IMG/VR virus record: IMGVR_UViG_3300032053_000664
Span: 1 to 20,456 of that record
Length of the DNA: 20,456 nucleotides
Reading direction: 5' to 3' (one strand)
Origin: a virus
Below are positions 1 to 7,569 of this stretch, in pieces. Numbering within the stretch: the stretch's first letter is position 1; each line of letters opens with the position of its first letter. The notes under the pieces were generated by a model. The model saw only the letters and a list, made by a program, of their open reading frames with translations. It made no database searches and had not been told where the DNA came from. A program made the position numbers and the translations under genes.

Positions 1-1419
1 ATCGACGTTGATGAGGCTAAGAAATTATATAGTGTTAAAAAAGATACAATAAAAGAAATTACCTCAAATGACATTGAAGAAAAACGCTATGCCTATGGAC
101 ATCAGGATTATACCAATCAGGATTTGTGCAAAAAGAACCTTTGCTTTCGCCTGCAATATTGGGAAAAGCCCTCTGATGATTATGAAGAAGGTAGACATAT
201 CGTTGTCTTAAACAAAACTATTCTGGCCCATGATGATATAAATCCCAATGCAAAATATGGCGACCTGTTTAGCATCCCTTACATTCCGTTTTTTTGGGAC
301 AAAAACGCCATGCGCTTTCACGGTAACTCAGCCTTGGCCGATGCAATCCCAATTCAGAAAGAAATCAATGCCTTGGCAAGTATTGTTATGCTTAACGCCC
401 GGACAATGGCTAGCGTTTCACTGGCATTTCCGAAAGGCTGGGGAGTCAAAAAGTCTGAGTTCATGGGAAATATGTGCAATGTTTATGAATATAATGCGGC
501 TTTTGGCGCGGCCCCTGTGACCTTGGGAGGGCAAGCCCTACCAGGTTTTGTCTCTGGTCATCTTTCAATGCTCATGGGTTCAATGCAAGATGCAATGGGA
601 ATCCATGAGGTCAGTCAAGCGCAACTCCCCGAACGTGGGAGCCACCTGCCAGCTTCCGCCTTAAAAATGCTTATGGATAGTGAAATGGTTCGTCATGCGC
701 CATCCATGCGATTAATGCAATCTAGTCTAAGACTGGCCGGGAATCTTATTTTAAAACTGATTAAAGAGAACTATAAAGAGGAACGTTACCTCACCATTAT
801 GGGTGATGGGTATAAATACGAAACCCAAGCTTTCATTGCTTCTGATCTTGACGGAAGTTTTGACATCACCTTGCAAGTCACGTCCGGGGTGAACAGTTCG
901 CCATCGGCAAAATTTGAAGCGTTCCTTAATTTGTGGGATCGGCAAATCCCCCAGGCTGCGGCCCAGGGAGATAAGGCCGCTCAATCTGTTTTGGCTGGGC
1001 TCGAATTTGGTGACACTGAAACGGCCATGAGAAAGGAGCAACTATTCCAGGCTCGGACTGAATGGTGGTTTGATCAGTTAACCAAGAAACGAAAGGCCCC
1101 CATGATTTACGATGGTGTTGACAACATAGATATGATGCTCGAAAAGCTTATTGAACACATCATATCAGAAGAGTTCCAGGATGAGGATGAAAGTTACAAA
1201 AAAGCAATATTAAGCGCAAGAGACGCTTTACTGCAATTGCAGCAAAAACAACCAAAACCAGGGGCAGAAGGTCAGCCTCCGGGCGCGCCTCCTGCTGGTG
1301 GTGAACCCCCTCCTGCTCCAAATGCAATGGAGCAAAGCGCGGCTATGGGCGCGGGTGGTGAAGGTGGGGTAGAAGTGCCAAATATCCCGGCCCAAACGGT
1401 GCAAACCAATGGTCAATAA
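1..1419 (+). CDS. Portal protein, C-terminal part (5' end cut by window edge)
   Basis: The reading frame is open from base 1 to a TAA at 1417-1419, giving 472 residues of a longer protein. An internal TTG at 124 is not a credible start because coding sequence continues upstream of it. The portal is a ring at one head vertex through which DNA is packaged and to which the tail attaches. The visible support is a stretch around bases 265-410 reading YIPFFWDKNAM, then a Gly-Asn-Ser and QKEIN, the pattern seen in P22/T7-type portals before the stem region. A helical segment follows. The last 60 or so residues are rich in Pro, Gly, Ala and Gln and look disordered, which is common in podovirus portals. 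The following scaffold-like and coat-like genes agree with this call. Alternatives are unlikely, but the family assignment is by eye. Confidence 0.72.
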   Translation: MDVDEAKKLYSVKKDTIKEITSNDIEEKRYAYGHQDYTNQDLCKKNLCFRLQYWEKPSDDYEEGRHIVVLNKTILAHDDINPNAKYGDLFSIPYIPFFWDKNAMRFHGNSALADAIPIQKEINALASIVMLNARTMASVSLAFPKGWGVKKSEFMGNMCNVYEYNAAFGAAPVTLGGQALPGFVSGHLSMLMGSMQDAMGIHEVSQAQLPERGSHLPASALKMLMDSEMVRHAPSMRLMQSSLRLAGNLILKLIKENYKEERYLTIMGDGYKYETQAFIASDLDGSFDITLQVTSGVNSSPSAKFEAFLNLWDRQIPQAAAQGDKAAQSVLAGLEFGDTETAMRKEQLFQARTEWWFDQLTKKRKAPMIYDGVDNIDMMLEKLIEHIISEEFQDEDESYKKAILSARDALLQLQQKQPKPGAEGQPPGAPPAGGEPPPAPNAMEQSAAMGAGGEGGVEVPNIPAQTVQTNGQ

Positions 1420-1437
1420 TCCGTCCATTCGTGGAAT

Positions 1438-1442
1438 AGGAG
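1438..1442 (+). promoter_or_regulatory. Ribosome binding site of scaffold-like gene
   Basis: AGGAG lies 9 bases before the ATG at 1452, in a 32-base gap after the portal stop. It fixes the start of the scaffold-like gene. No promoter is evident in the gap. Confidence 0.75.
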
Positions 1443-1451
1443 TAAAAATAA

Positions 1452-2516
1452 ATGAGTAGAACAGGACTTGATAGAGCCACAATGCGTGAAGCTATCGCGA
1501 GCGATCAGGCTTCCAAGGTGGCAGAAAATCCGCAAGGCGGGGAAAGTTCGACGGTTACTGAGCAAAGCAACGAACGGACCATCGAACATATTCACTCCGG
1601 CAAAGATGCGGTTGAAGTACCTAAAGAAAAAGAAACAAAGGTAACTGAAGATTCAAAATCTGAACCAGGCCAAGAGGACAAACCAAAGGAAGCCCCGAAG
1701 GGTTATTCAAAAAATGATTTGAGATTCAAGGCTGATGGGAAAGAAGTTGAAGCTAAGAGCATAGACCAGTTAAAGGAATATGCTTCCTACGGCTACCACG
1801 CTTCACAAAAATTGAGAGACGCAAAGCTTAAAGAGATGCAGATGGACAATCTCATGAATGACCCGGAAGCATTGCTTACCCAACTCCAAAACCGGGGCTA
1901 TGACGTTTCTCAATATATGAAAAAGTTCGCGCAAAAAGAGGAACCGGAGGACTACGGGGAAATCCCAATTGATTCAGAATTTGACACTGAGGGCGAAAAA
2001 CTTCTTAAACAGACCCTAAATGATCTAAAGAAAAAAGTTTCTTTTCAAGACCGTATCCTGGGAAAACTTCATTCCAACTATGAGACATCAAATTGGATGA
2101 TGGAGTTTAAAAAAACTCAGGATCAGTATCTAAGTCAGGGCTATGCTATCCCGGAAAACGCAGCTATGAATATTTCAGCCTTAATGCAGATTTTACAAAA
2201 TCAGCATGGCAACAAATATTCGACCAGTCAATATATGCAGGGAGCTTTCCAGGAGTACTTGAAATCACTTCCGAATTATGAGTTGACTGAGGATGCAATT
2301 AAGGGAAACGCCAGTCTATACGACAAGATCAAAAGGGACATTATCGCCGAATACAATGCGGCTGATGACAAAAGAAGGGGCGAAGCTAAAGTGCCGAAAA
2401 CAGCCGGGAAACTTCCGACTATCGAAGATAATGAGGAAGAACCAACCGGGCCAATGTCCTTGCGAGCGCGAATGAAACACATGAATGAAAAAATGCTAAA
2501 AAAAATGCGGAGTTGA
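1452..2516 (+). CDS. Putative capsid scaffolding protein
   Basis: A 354-residue, highly charged protein between portal and coat genes, where scaffolding proteins normally lie. Scaffolds direct coat assembly into a procapsid and then leave or are degraded. Residues 1-85 are Glu/Lys/Ser-rich and look disordered. Near residues 90-125 there is a segment with DGKEVEAKSIDQLKEYASYG and a following KLRDAKLKEMQ, resembling a pattern frequent in phage scaffold-like proteins (a short beta unit then a helix). The middle is predicted helical with coiled-coil character. The C-terminus is a basic helix ending KHMNEKMLKKMRS, comparable to the basic coat-binding end of P22-type scaffolds. The assignment rests on position, composition and ends rather than a firm domain match. 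Confidence 0.62.
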   Translation: MSRTGLDRATMREAIASDQASKVAENPQGGESSTVTEQSNERTIEHIHSGKDAVEVPKEKETKVTEDSKSEPGQEDKPKEAPKGYSKNDLRFKADGKEVEAKSIDQLKEYASYGYHASQKLRDAKLKEMQMDNLMNDPEALLTQLQNRGYDVSQYMKKFAQKEEPEDYGEIPIDSEFDTEGEKLLKQTLNDLKKKVSFQDRILGKLHSNYETSNWMMEFKKTQDQYLSQGYAIPENAAMNISALMQILQNQHGNKYSTSQYMQGAFQEYLKSLPNYELTEDAIKGNASLYDKIKRDIIAEYNAADDKRRGEAKVPKTAGKLPTIEDNEEEPTGPMSLRARMKHMNEKMLKKMRS

Positions 2517-2534
2517 AAAAATTAAAAACAAATT

Positions 2535-2541
2535 AAAGGAG
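2535..2541 (+). promoter_or_regulatory. Strong ribosome binding site of coat gene
   Basis: AAAGGAG sits 8 bases before the ATG at 2550 in an A-rich 33-base leader. A strong site suits a protein needed in hundreds of copies per virion. Confidence 0.75.
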
Positions 2542-2549
2542 ATTTTAAA

Positions 2550-3788
2550 ATGACTTTGCTTACGGTCGGAACAGAAAATATGGCTCAGATTTTTGAGCTT
2601 GTGAAGGATACTTACTTTCCAACACTGATGAAGGTTTACAAGAATTATACCTATCTGCATGACAAGTTGAAGGTTATTCCTTGGGCAGGCAGAAGATACT
2701 ATGTGAAATACAAAATTGGCGGGAATTACACAGCTTCAGCCGCAGCGGAACGTGCTGTAATCCCTACCCCCAAGGGCCGGAAGGGCGTTGAGGGCTACAC
2801 GGATGACAAATATTATTACAGCCCTATCGACCTGACCGGGCCTGAATTTCACAAAGCGGAAAGCCGGGAAGTGAAAATCGACCTCATTCAAGACGCGTTT
2901 ACGGATTGCGCGGACAACCTGCTATGGACCATGAACGCCGATGCAATGGGTGATGGTTCAGGTAGAAAGGCTCAGGTCAATGGAACCCCCGCTTATGATG
3001 GCGGAACTGGCCTAACAACCGTTTATTTCGACAACGGTTCAGGGTTTCATTTTATGCCCTATGAGACTGTCCAGTTTGGTACGAATGGTACAGGTTATGA
3101 AATTAAGTCAATTGACATAACCGGCAAATCGTTCACGGTTGGCGGGAATGCCACATCCTACGCGGTTGACGATGCCTACATTTATCACTATGGCATGTAC
3201 GATGCGGGTTTGGATACTGCTGTTATGGGCCTTAAGGGACATATCAGCGCAAGCAATCCCCCGTCTGCTGCATACCAGGGATTAAGCCGGGCAACCACGG
3301 GTTACGGCTTTTTACAAGCCTACGAAAAAGACCAGCTTGACACTGCAATGACCTGGCTGGATTTCAATTCCTTTATCGATGAAGTTTACACACGGGGCCG
3401 TGAAATACCTGATCTGTACATGATTAACACCGGTGTCCGCAACTCAATTCAATTGCTGATGGAGCAGAAACATCAAAGCCTGGAACCCGTTGTCAGCAAT
3501 GTGGGCTTCGCGGAAGTTCTCTCCTACACCTACGCAGGAAAGAAAATTGAATTTCAGGTCGTGCTGGATGTGCCGCCTGAAACCATGTACGCTCTAAACA
3601 CTGACTACATGCACATTATTGAGTCAAGACCGATCGGTTGGCTCACCGATGAAAACAACCCGAAAATGCAACGGAAACCCAACTACGATATTTACGAAGG
3701 GGCTATGGCCAGGTACTGGCAAATTGTCTGCACCAATCCGCAAAAGTTTGGCAAGTGGATTAACATCAAGGAATCCTCTATCTCGTAA
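2550..3788 (+). CDS. Probable major capsid (coat) protein
   Basis: A 412-residue protein following the portal and scaffold-like genes, with a strong ribosome binding site. The coat protein forms the icosahedral shell around the genome. The N-terminal helix (about residues 8-35, QIFELVKDTYFPTLMKVY) is followed by beta segments containing WAGRRYYVKYKIGG. The middle (about 145-225) is a Gly/Thr-rich beta insertion. The C-terminal part has a long helix and a beta region near EVLSYTYAGKKIEFQVVLD, then an ending in ARYWQIVCTNPQKFG. Length and alternating helix/strand layout fit an HK97-fold coat protein, but I cannot name the subfamily. No prohead protease gene is visible nearby, so cleavage, if any, is unknown. 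Confidence 0.72.
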   Translation: MTLLTVGTENMAQIFELVKDTYFPTLMKVYKNYTYLHDKLKVIPWAGRRYYVKYKIGGNYTASAAAERAVIPTPKGRKGVEGYTDDKYYYSPIDLTGPEFHKAESREVKIDLIQDAFTDCADNLLWTMNADAMGDGSGRKAQVNGTPAYDGGTGLTTVYFDNGSGFHFMPYETVQFGTNGTGYEIKSIDITGKSFTVGGNATSYAVDDAYIYHYGMYDAGLDTAVMGLKGHISASNPPSAAYQGLSRATTGYGFLQAYEKDQLDTAMTWLDFNSFIDEVYTRGREIPDLYMINTGVRNSIQLLMEQKHQSLEPVVSNVGFAEVLSYTYAGKKIEFQVVLDVPPETMYALNTDYMHIIESRPIGWLTDENNPKMQRKPNYDIYEGAMARYWQIVCTNPQKFGKWINIKESSIS

Positions 3789-3800
3789 GAGGGGTGAAAC

Positions 3801-5759
3801 ATGGCAACACACGGACCGATCTATATTAGGGAAGGACGGGACCATGCTACGGCGGGACGAATTTATCATAATAGCGTAACGCTCTTCAATAACTTTTTGC
3901 AGAGTGTTGGTGCTTTCAGTTCGGCTACCGTCGGATATGGCGTTACATTAACACGTACCAGTCCATATACTGCTGCTCACAGAATTTATGCTGATGATAA
4001 GGGGGCTGCACTGTATGGGTCTGGGAGTGTGCCGGACATCCGAGGCTCTTTGTCGCGGGTTCTTATTACAGCAAATCAAACAGGCGGTAACATCCGTCTC
4101 TATGGAAGTCAGGGGCAACTTAAGGGTTATTGTGCTACGGCAACGCCGGGCGCATGGAATGGTGAGGTGGCCGCAGGAGCTTATGGCTACCTGGAATTGG
4201 TGAGAGCATCCGGGACTATGACGTTTGGCGGGTATGGCGTGTCGGCTGGGCTTATGGGAACGGTAACGACAAGCGGAACCATAACGGTAAACACATATCA
4301 TGTTATTGCTGGTTGTGCTGTAATATCTGATTTCAAAGCTACCTTGACGCAAACAGGTAAAACGGCGGGCTTTTATGTGACCAAATATGATACAACAAAC
4401 TGGTCAGATGCGACTGCTAGAACTACCTGGGGTTATGGGCTATTGATTGCTGACAGTTCAGTCGCAACGGGCTTATACATTGGAGCCTGCACTACGGCAA
4501 TAAATGTCAGTGGCAATACCGGGATTCTGTTAAATGCTGCCCCGGCTACAACTGGCGGCGGTCTTAAAATTCATACCCATGCGAATGTCAATAACAGTGG
4601 TGGAACGTATGACCTCACTTACATCAATGAGTTTAAAGGGGAATTTGTTTCAACTTCGGGAACAATGATTGGCGTTGGTGCTATTTACGCCTTGTCTGGT
4701 ACTGGTACTGGTGCAATGTGCAGCGTCCTTGGCGATTCAACTCTTACGGCTGGTATTACCCTTTCTGGTTCAGCTTACCCGGCAGTTGGCGTTCTCACTG
4801 GTGGTCAATTCACGGTGAATGTGCTTGGTACTCTCAACGGAACGGCTGTTTTGGTTACTGGTTTATATGGCGGTGTGTCAGCGAGTACGGGTGGAACCTG
4901 GACTACTGCAAAATATGTCAGTGCAATTTGGGGAGATTGGAAACCAGACATAACATTAGGGACTGGTGATTCTCACATCTGTTTACTGACGAATAGCAGC
5001 GCGACTTCAACCGTTGATTATGGTTTGCGGATTATAAACAGTTCAACCGGTGCTATTACCAGGGCTATCTGTGTTGGAACTAGCTCTAGTACGGCGGGTG
5101 ATGGCTTAAAGATCAACAATTCGACATGGATTAATGGATTCTTCTCGGATGATGGCGGGGCCGCTCAAACCGCTAGTACGGTTTGTCGCAACGTTTTGGC
5201 CAGAACCTATATTAGCGTCAGTCAAACAGGGTTTGCGTCTGATTATGATGTGATCCGAGGTCAGTTAAAATCTGCTACCACCCTTACTTTCAGTGGTGAC
5301 ACTAGCGTTAAAACGGCGATTCATGGCTATTGCGAATTGGCGGGTCAACTCACCATTGGCGCGGGTGTGTTCTATACCCCAATCATGGGAGAAATCTGGT
5401 CGGATGGAAACATCGTCAACACTGCTGGACTAGGAGCCGTTGGTGGAGTATTGTCAAGGCTTTATACTTCCGCCGGTTCAATCACTGCTGGAACAACGTT
5501 CGGGGCCTTTGTCGCTTGCAAACATTTTTCTTCAACTAATAAATGGCCGTATGGATTTGTTGTGCAGGCTGGGGCTGTAACGGCTGGATATGATATTCAA
5601 CTGCAAAGCGGCGCGGTGATTGGCAGTGGAACCGACATTCCAACTCATAGCGCGGTTCAAGGTTCAATATACTTACGAACCGGTCAGGCTATTGACGCAA
5701 CTCTATATGTTAATACCAACGGGTCAACCGGATGGACCTTGGCGGCTCACATTAGTTAA
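3801..5759 (+). CDS. Large Gly/Thr/Ser-rich beta protein; candidate head decoration or head-fibre protein
   Basis: A 652-residue protein starting 12 bases after the coat stop, with GAGGGG at 3789-3794 as ribosome binding site. Composition is dominated by Gly, Thr, Ser, Ala and Val, with almost no predicted helix after residue 35. By eye it holds three loosely similar modules, each ending in Trp/Asp-x-Tyr-Gly-(Leu/Phe)-x-(Ile/Val) then Gly/Ala-rich strands: near residues 209-236, 404-432 and 581-608. The last 45 residues contain QGSIYLRTG and YVNTNGSTGWT, a closing motif common in phage fibre and structural proteins. Position between coat and connector genes suggests a protein on the head surface. 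A tail fibre or spike is an alternative. No enzymatic motif is visible. Confidence 0.5.
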   Translation: MATHGPIYIREGRDHATAGRIYHNSVTLFNNFLQSVGAFSSATVGYGVTLTRTSPYTAAHRIYADDKGAALYGSGSVPDIRGSLSRVLITANQTGGNIRLYGSQGQLKGYCATATPGAWNGEVAAGAYGYLELVRASGTMTFGGYGVSAGLMGTVTTSGTITVNTYHVIAGCAVISDFKATLTQTGKTAGFYVTKYDTTNWSDATARTTWGYGLLIADSSVATGLYIGACTTAINVSGNTGILLNAAPATTGGGLKIHTHANVNNSGGTYDLTYINEFKGEFVSTSGTMIGVGAIYALSGTGTGAMCSVLGDSTLTAGITLSGSAYPAVGVLTGGQFTVNVLGTLNGTAVLVTGLYGGVSASTGGTWTTAKYVSAIWGDWKPDITLGTGDSHICLLTNSSATSTVDYGLRIINSSTGAITRAICVGTSSSTAGDGLKINNSTWINGFFSDDGGAAQTASTVCRNVLARTYISVSQTGFASDYDVIRGQLKSATTLTFSGDTSVKTAIHGYCELAGQLTIGAGVFYTPIMGEIWSDGNIVNTAGLGAVGGVLSRLYTSAGSITAGTTFGAFVACKHFSSTNKWPYGFVVQAGAVTAGYDIQLQSGAVIGSGTDIPTHSAVQGSIYLRTGQAIDATLYVNTNGSTGWTLAAHIS

Positions 5760-5771
5760 AAGTAAAATAAC

Positions 5772-5799
5772 AAAGGGGGTAATTTATTTTACCCCCTTT
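5772..5799. terminator. Perfect 11-bp hairpin between head genes and downstream genes
   Basis: AAAGGGGGTAA at 5772-5782 pairs perfectly with TTACCCCCTTT at 5789-5799 around the 6-base loop TTTATT. It occupies the largest intergenic gap of the window (5760-5820). No T run follows on the + strand, so it is not a canonical intrinsic terminator. It could attenuate transcription, stop 3' exonuclease decay of the upstream coat/decoration message, or act as a weak terminator. Confidence 0.55.
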
Positions 5800-5820
5800 A
5801 AATAAAACAAGGAGTTTTTA

Positions 5821-6174
5821 ATGAAAATTAATTTTAACCAACAAATTCTTGATTGGGAGGGTCAGCCGATTCTGGATAAGAAAACGGTTGAAGTCCAGGG
5901 AAAACCAGTCGAGGTTGAATTTCCGCTCACGCTGAAAAAAGTTGCCTTAAATTCTCTAGGTGCAATTTTCCAGGATGAGCAAAACCTTACGGGCGAGGAG
6001 AAAATGAAACGCTTCAAAATTGGAATGAATATTTCCAATGCGAAAGATAGCGTTGTAGACATTGAATCCCAGGACATTGCCGACTTGAAAAAAGTTGTCG
6101 CAAAAATGTATTCAACAGTGGTGGTTGGGTATGCCTGGAACATGCTTGAAACGCCAATGGAAGTGGTCAAGTGA
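5821..6174 (+). CDS. Small conserved-type phage protein, function unknown
   Basis: A 117-residue protein with AAGGAG at 5809-5814, 6 bases before the ATG. It begins with a beta-like unit (MKINFNQQILDWEGQPI) and then has VALNSLGAIFQDEQNLTGEEKMKRFKIG, followed by a helical end including DIADLKKVVAKMYSTVVVG. This layout (short strand pair, a central DEQNLTGEEK-type segment, a helix with Lys-Tyr and Val-rich end) is one I associate with small phage proteins of unknown role found in structural clusters. It is soluble, with no signal peptide or membrane segment. It is the first gene after the hairpin and its stop overlaps the next start, so the two are probably translationally coupled. No specific function is claimed. 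Confidence 0.55.
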   Translation: MKINFNQQILDWEGQPILDKKTVEVQGKPVEVEFPLTLKKVALNSLGAIFQDEQNLTGEEKMKRFKIGMNISNAKDSVVDIESQDIADLKKVVAKMYSTVVVGYAWNMLETPMEVVK

Positions 6175-6536
6175 GTAAAACCGAAGATCATGTAATTGGA
6201 CTGAGAGGTTATCGGACAATTAAAGAAGTCCATGAACACGCGGTCCAGGTGTGGAATGATCATCCCTCATGGGACTTTTCCGAGGTGAGAGATTGGCACA
6301 TGGCAGTTTTGCGCCTTTACAATGATGGCCATTTTGAGGACATTGCAACAGAAAAAATGGCGACCAGCGTTGATGAGACAGTTAACGCTTTGGGAGCAAG
6401 ACTCCATGACGCAAACACAAAACTAAAAGCCCTCCAAGACTGCAAGATAGACAATGAAAAAAAAATCAGGGCTTTGCAGATGCAACTTGGCAGGTTTGCG
6501 AAGAAGGACCGGGGCGAAGAAAAAACTAATGAGTGA
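6171..6536 (+). CDS. Small coiled-coil protein, function unknown (GTG start)
   Basis: A 121-residue protein starting with GTG inside the GTGA overlap with the preceding gene's TGA. No good Shine-Dalgarno site is seen, so coupling to the upstream gene is likely. Residues 1-65 are mixed and contain several Trp/His residues (VWNDHPSWDFSEVRDWH). Residues 70-112 form a probable coiled coil with heptad-like Leu/Ile spacing (TVNALGARLHDANTKLKAL and onward), then a Lys/Glu-rich tail. I do not recognise the family. Its position before the adaptor suggests a minor structural or assembly role. Confidence 0.55.
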   Translation: MSKTEDHVIGLRGYRTIKEVHEHAVQVWNDHPSWDFSEVRDWHMAVLRLYNDGHFEDIATEKMATSVDETVNALGARLHDANTKLKALQDCKIDNEKKIRALQMQLGRFAKKDRGEEKTNE

Positions 6537-6918
6537 TCGGTACGTCCGGGATGGATCAAAAAGTTGGGCTGATGTGATTGTCTGCTTTGACCGCGAAAAT
6601 CAAAATTGGGTGGTATTCTGGCATGGCTCAAAAATCCTGGAATTTACAACCGGGGAACCCTTCATTAAATCGAGGGTGGAAAAGCACCTTTGGAAAATAA
6701 AAAATGGCAGATTACGGGACGCTCTCAAAGAAGCGAAAGATTTGAAAGAGCATAACAAACAGAAAATCAAAGCAGATATTAAATACGCTTCCCGGTCGCT
6801 GGCCAAAGACATGTACGACTATTCAAAAGGTCCAATTGTAATAACTTCCAAGGACGGGCAGCGAAAATTAACCATAAATCCCGGCGGGAAAAAACACTAT
6901 CAAATAGCAGGGGGATAA
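6529..6918 (+). CDS. Small basic protein, function unknown
   Basis: The frame is open from 6454, but the ATG at 6529 is preferred. It overlaps the upstream stop by only 8 bases and gives a 129-residue product beginning MSDRYVRDGSKSW. The upstream stretch encodes an Arg/Lys-rich extension lying entirely over the previous gene. The N-terminal half looks like a small beta domain with VIVCFDRENQNWVVFWHG. The second half is a Lys-rich helix (LRDALKEAKDLKEHNKQKIK) followed by a short strand pair ending in NPGGKKHYQIAGG. The net positive charge could suit nucleic-acid contact, but no known motif is seen. It ends 1 base before the adaptor ATG, so the two are probably co-translated. Confidence 0.55.
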   Translation: MSDRYVRDGSKSWADVIVCFDRENQNWVVFWHGSKILEFTTGEPFIKSRVEKHLWKIKNGRLRDALKEAKDLKEHNKQKIKADIKYASRSLAKDMYDYSKGPIVITSKDGQRKLTINPGGKKHYQIAGG

Positions 6919-6919
6919 C

Positions 6920-7552
6920 ATGACTGGCACACAATTGTTGGCTTACACAAGATTTTTGATCCAGGAAACTTCCGCAACATTTTGGACGGATGCCAATTTG
7001 CTTATTTCCCTGAATGCGGCCTTGCGCGAGTGGACCGCGATAATCCAAAAAAGTGATAACAAGTATTACCTTAAATCGGCGGCCCTGGCCTTATTGGCTG
7101 GGGCTAATACTGCCGCATTGCCTAGTGATTGCACAGGGATTGTTTATTATGTGCAGGACAATGCAAACGATTATAGGCCCATGCGTTGGGTCCCATTTAA
7201 CACGATCCAACACAATTTAACAGATGATCCTAGCGGGATTTGTTTGGCGGGTGGTTATGTCTATTTTAACGCCAAGCCGAGTTCGGCCAAATCCTATACG
7301 ATATTCTATTTCCGTACGCCAACGGCCATCGCTGCTGGTTCAACAGAAATTGACTTTCCGGTTTTACATCATGAGCTTTTGGCTTATGAGGCCAGCTATA
7401 TTGCTTATATCCGGGACAATCATGACCCAAGCATTTTGATGCCCAGGCGCAAGCAGGCTATGGATTCGTTCATGACCGCGTTGGATGAAAATATCGAAGG
7501 TGTTCCGAAGTTTTCGAGGGGTTCAATAAACGCAAATTTTGATAGCTATTAA
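6920..7552 (+). CDS. Putative head-tail adaptor (connector) protein
   Basis: A 210-residue protein with AGGGGGA as a strong ribosome binding site before the ATG. Adaptor proteins form a ring under the portal and join it to the tail. The N-terminal part (residues 5-45, LAYTRFLIQETSATFWTDAN then LNAALREWT) matches the helical pattern of podovirus adaptors in which a TxxFWTD-type element precedes a helix with NxAxREW. A beta section follows (65-145, including ALPSDCTGIVYYV and GGYVYFNAKPSSAKSY). A C-terminal helical part (150-195) then ends in a short tail. Length and order (helices, beta, helices) agree with this family, and the gene lies just ahead of the nozzle-like gene. It could also be called a tail tubular A-like protein. 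Confidence 0.6.
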   Translation: MTGTQLLAYTRFLIQETSATFWTDANLLISLNAALREWTAIIQKSDNKYYLKSAALALLAGANTAALPSDCTGIVYYVQDNANDYRPMRWVPFNTIQHNLTDDPSGICLAGGYVYFNAKPSSAKSYTIFYFRTPTAIAAGSTEIDFPVLHHELLAYEASYIAYIRDNHDPSILMPRRKQAMDSFMTALDENIEGVPKFSRGSINANFDSY

Positions 7553-7569
7553 AAAATAAGGGGGGCGAG

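Noticed and set aside
124-1419. TTG at 124 as the start of the portal gene
   Set aside because: The same frame is open with protein-like sequence back to base 1, there is no ribosome binding site before 124, and a portal needs its N-terminal part. The gene is cut by the window edge.
3948-4352. Minus-strand frame opposite the 652-residue gene
   Set aside because: No ribosome binding site or recognisable domain, and fully opposed to a long coding frame with fibre-type motifs.
5934-6174. Programmed -1 frameshift joining the 117- and 121-residue genes, as in tail assembly chaperones
   Set aside because: The A6G tracts at 5935-5941 and near 6088 are not in the right phase for a classical slippery heptamer, the second gene has its own GTG start, and no tape-measure gene follows.
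6454-6528. Upstream ATG at 6454 for the 129-residue gene
   Set aside because: It would overlap the preceding gene by over 80 bases and encodes an Arg/Lys-rich stretch mirroring the coiled-coil gene; the ATG at 6529 gives the compact overlap seen elsewhere.
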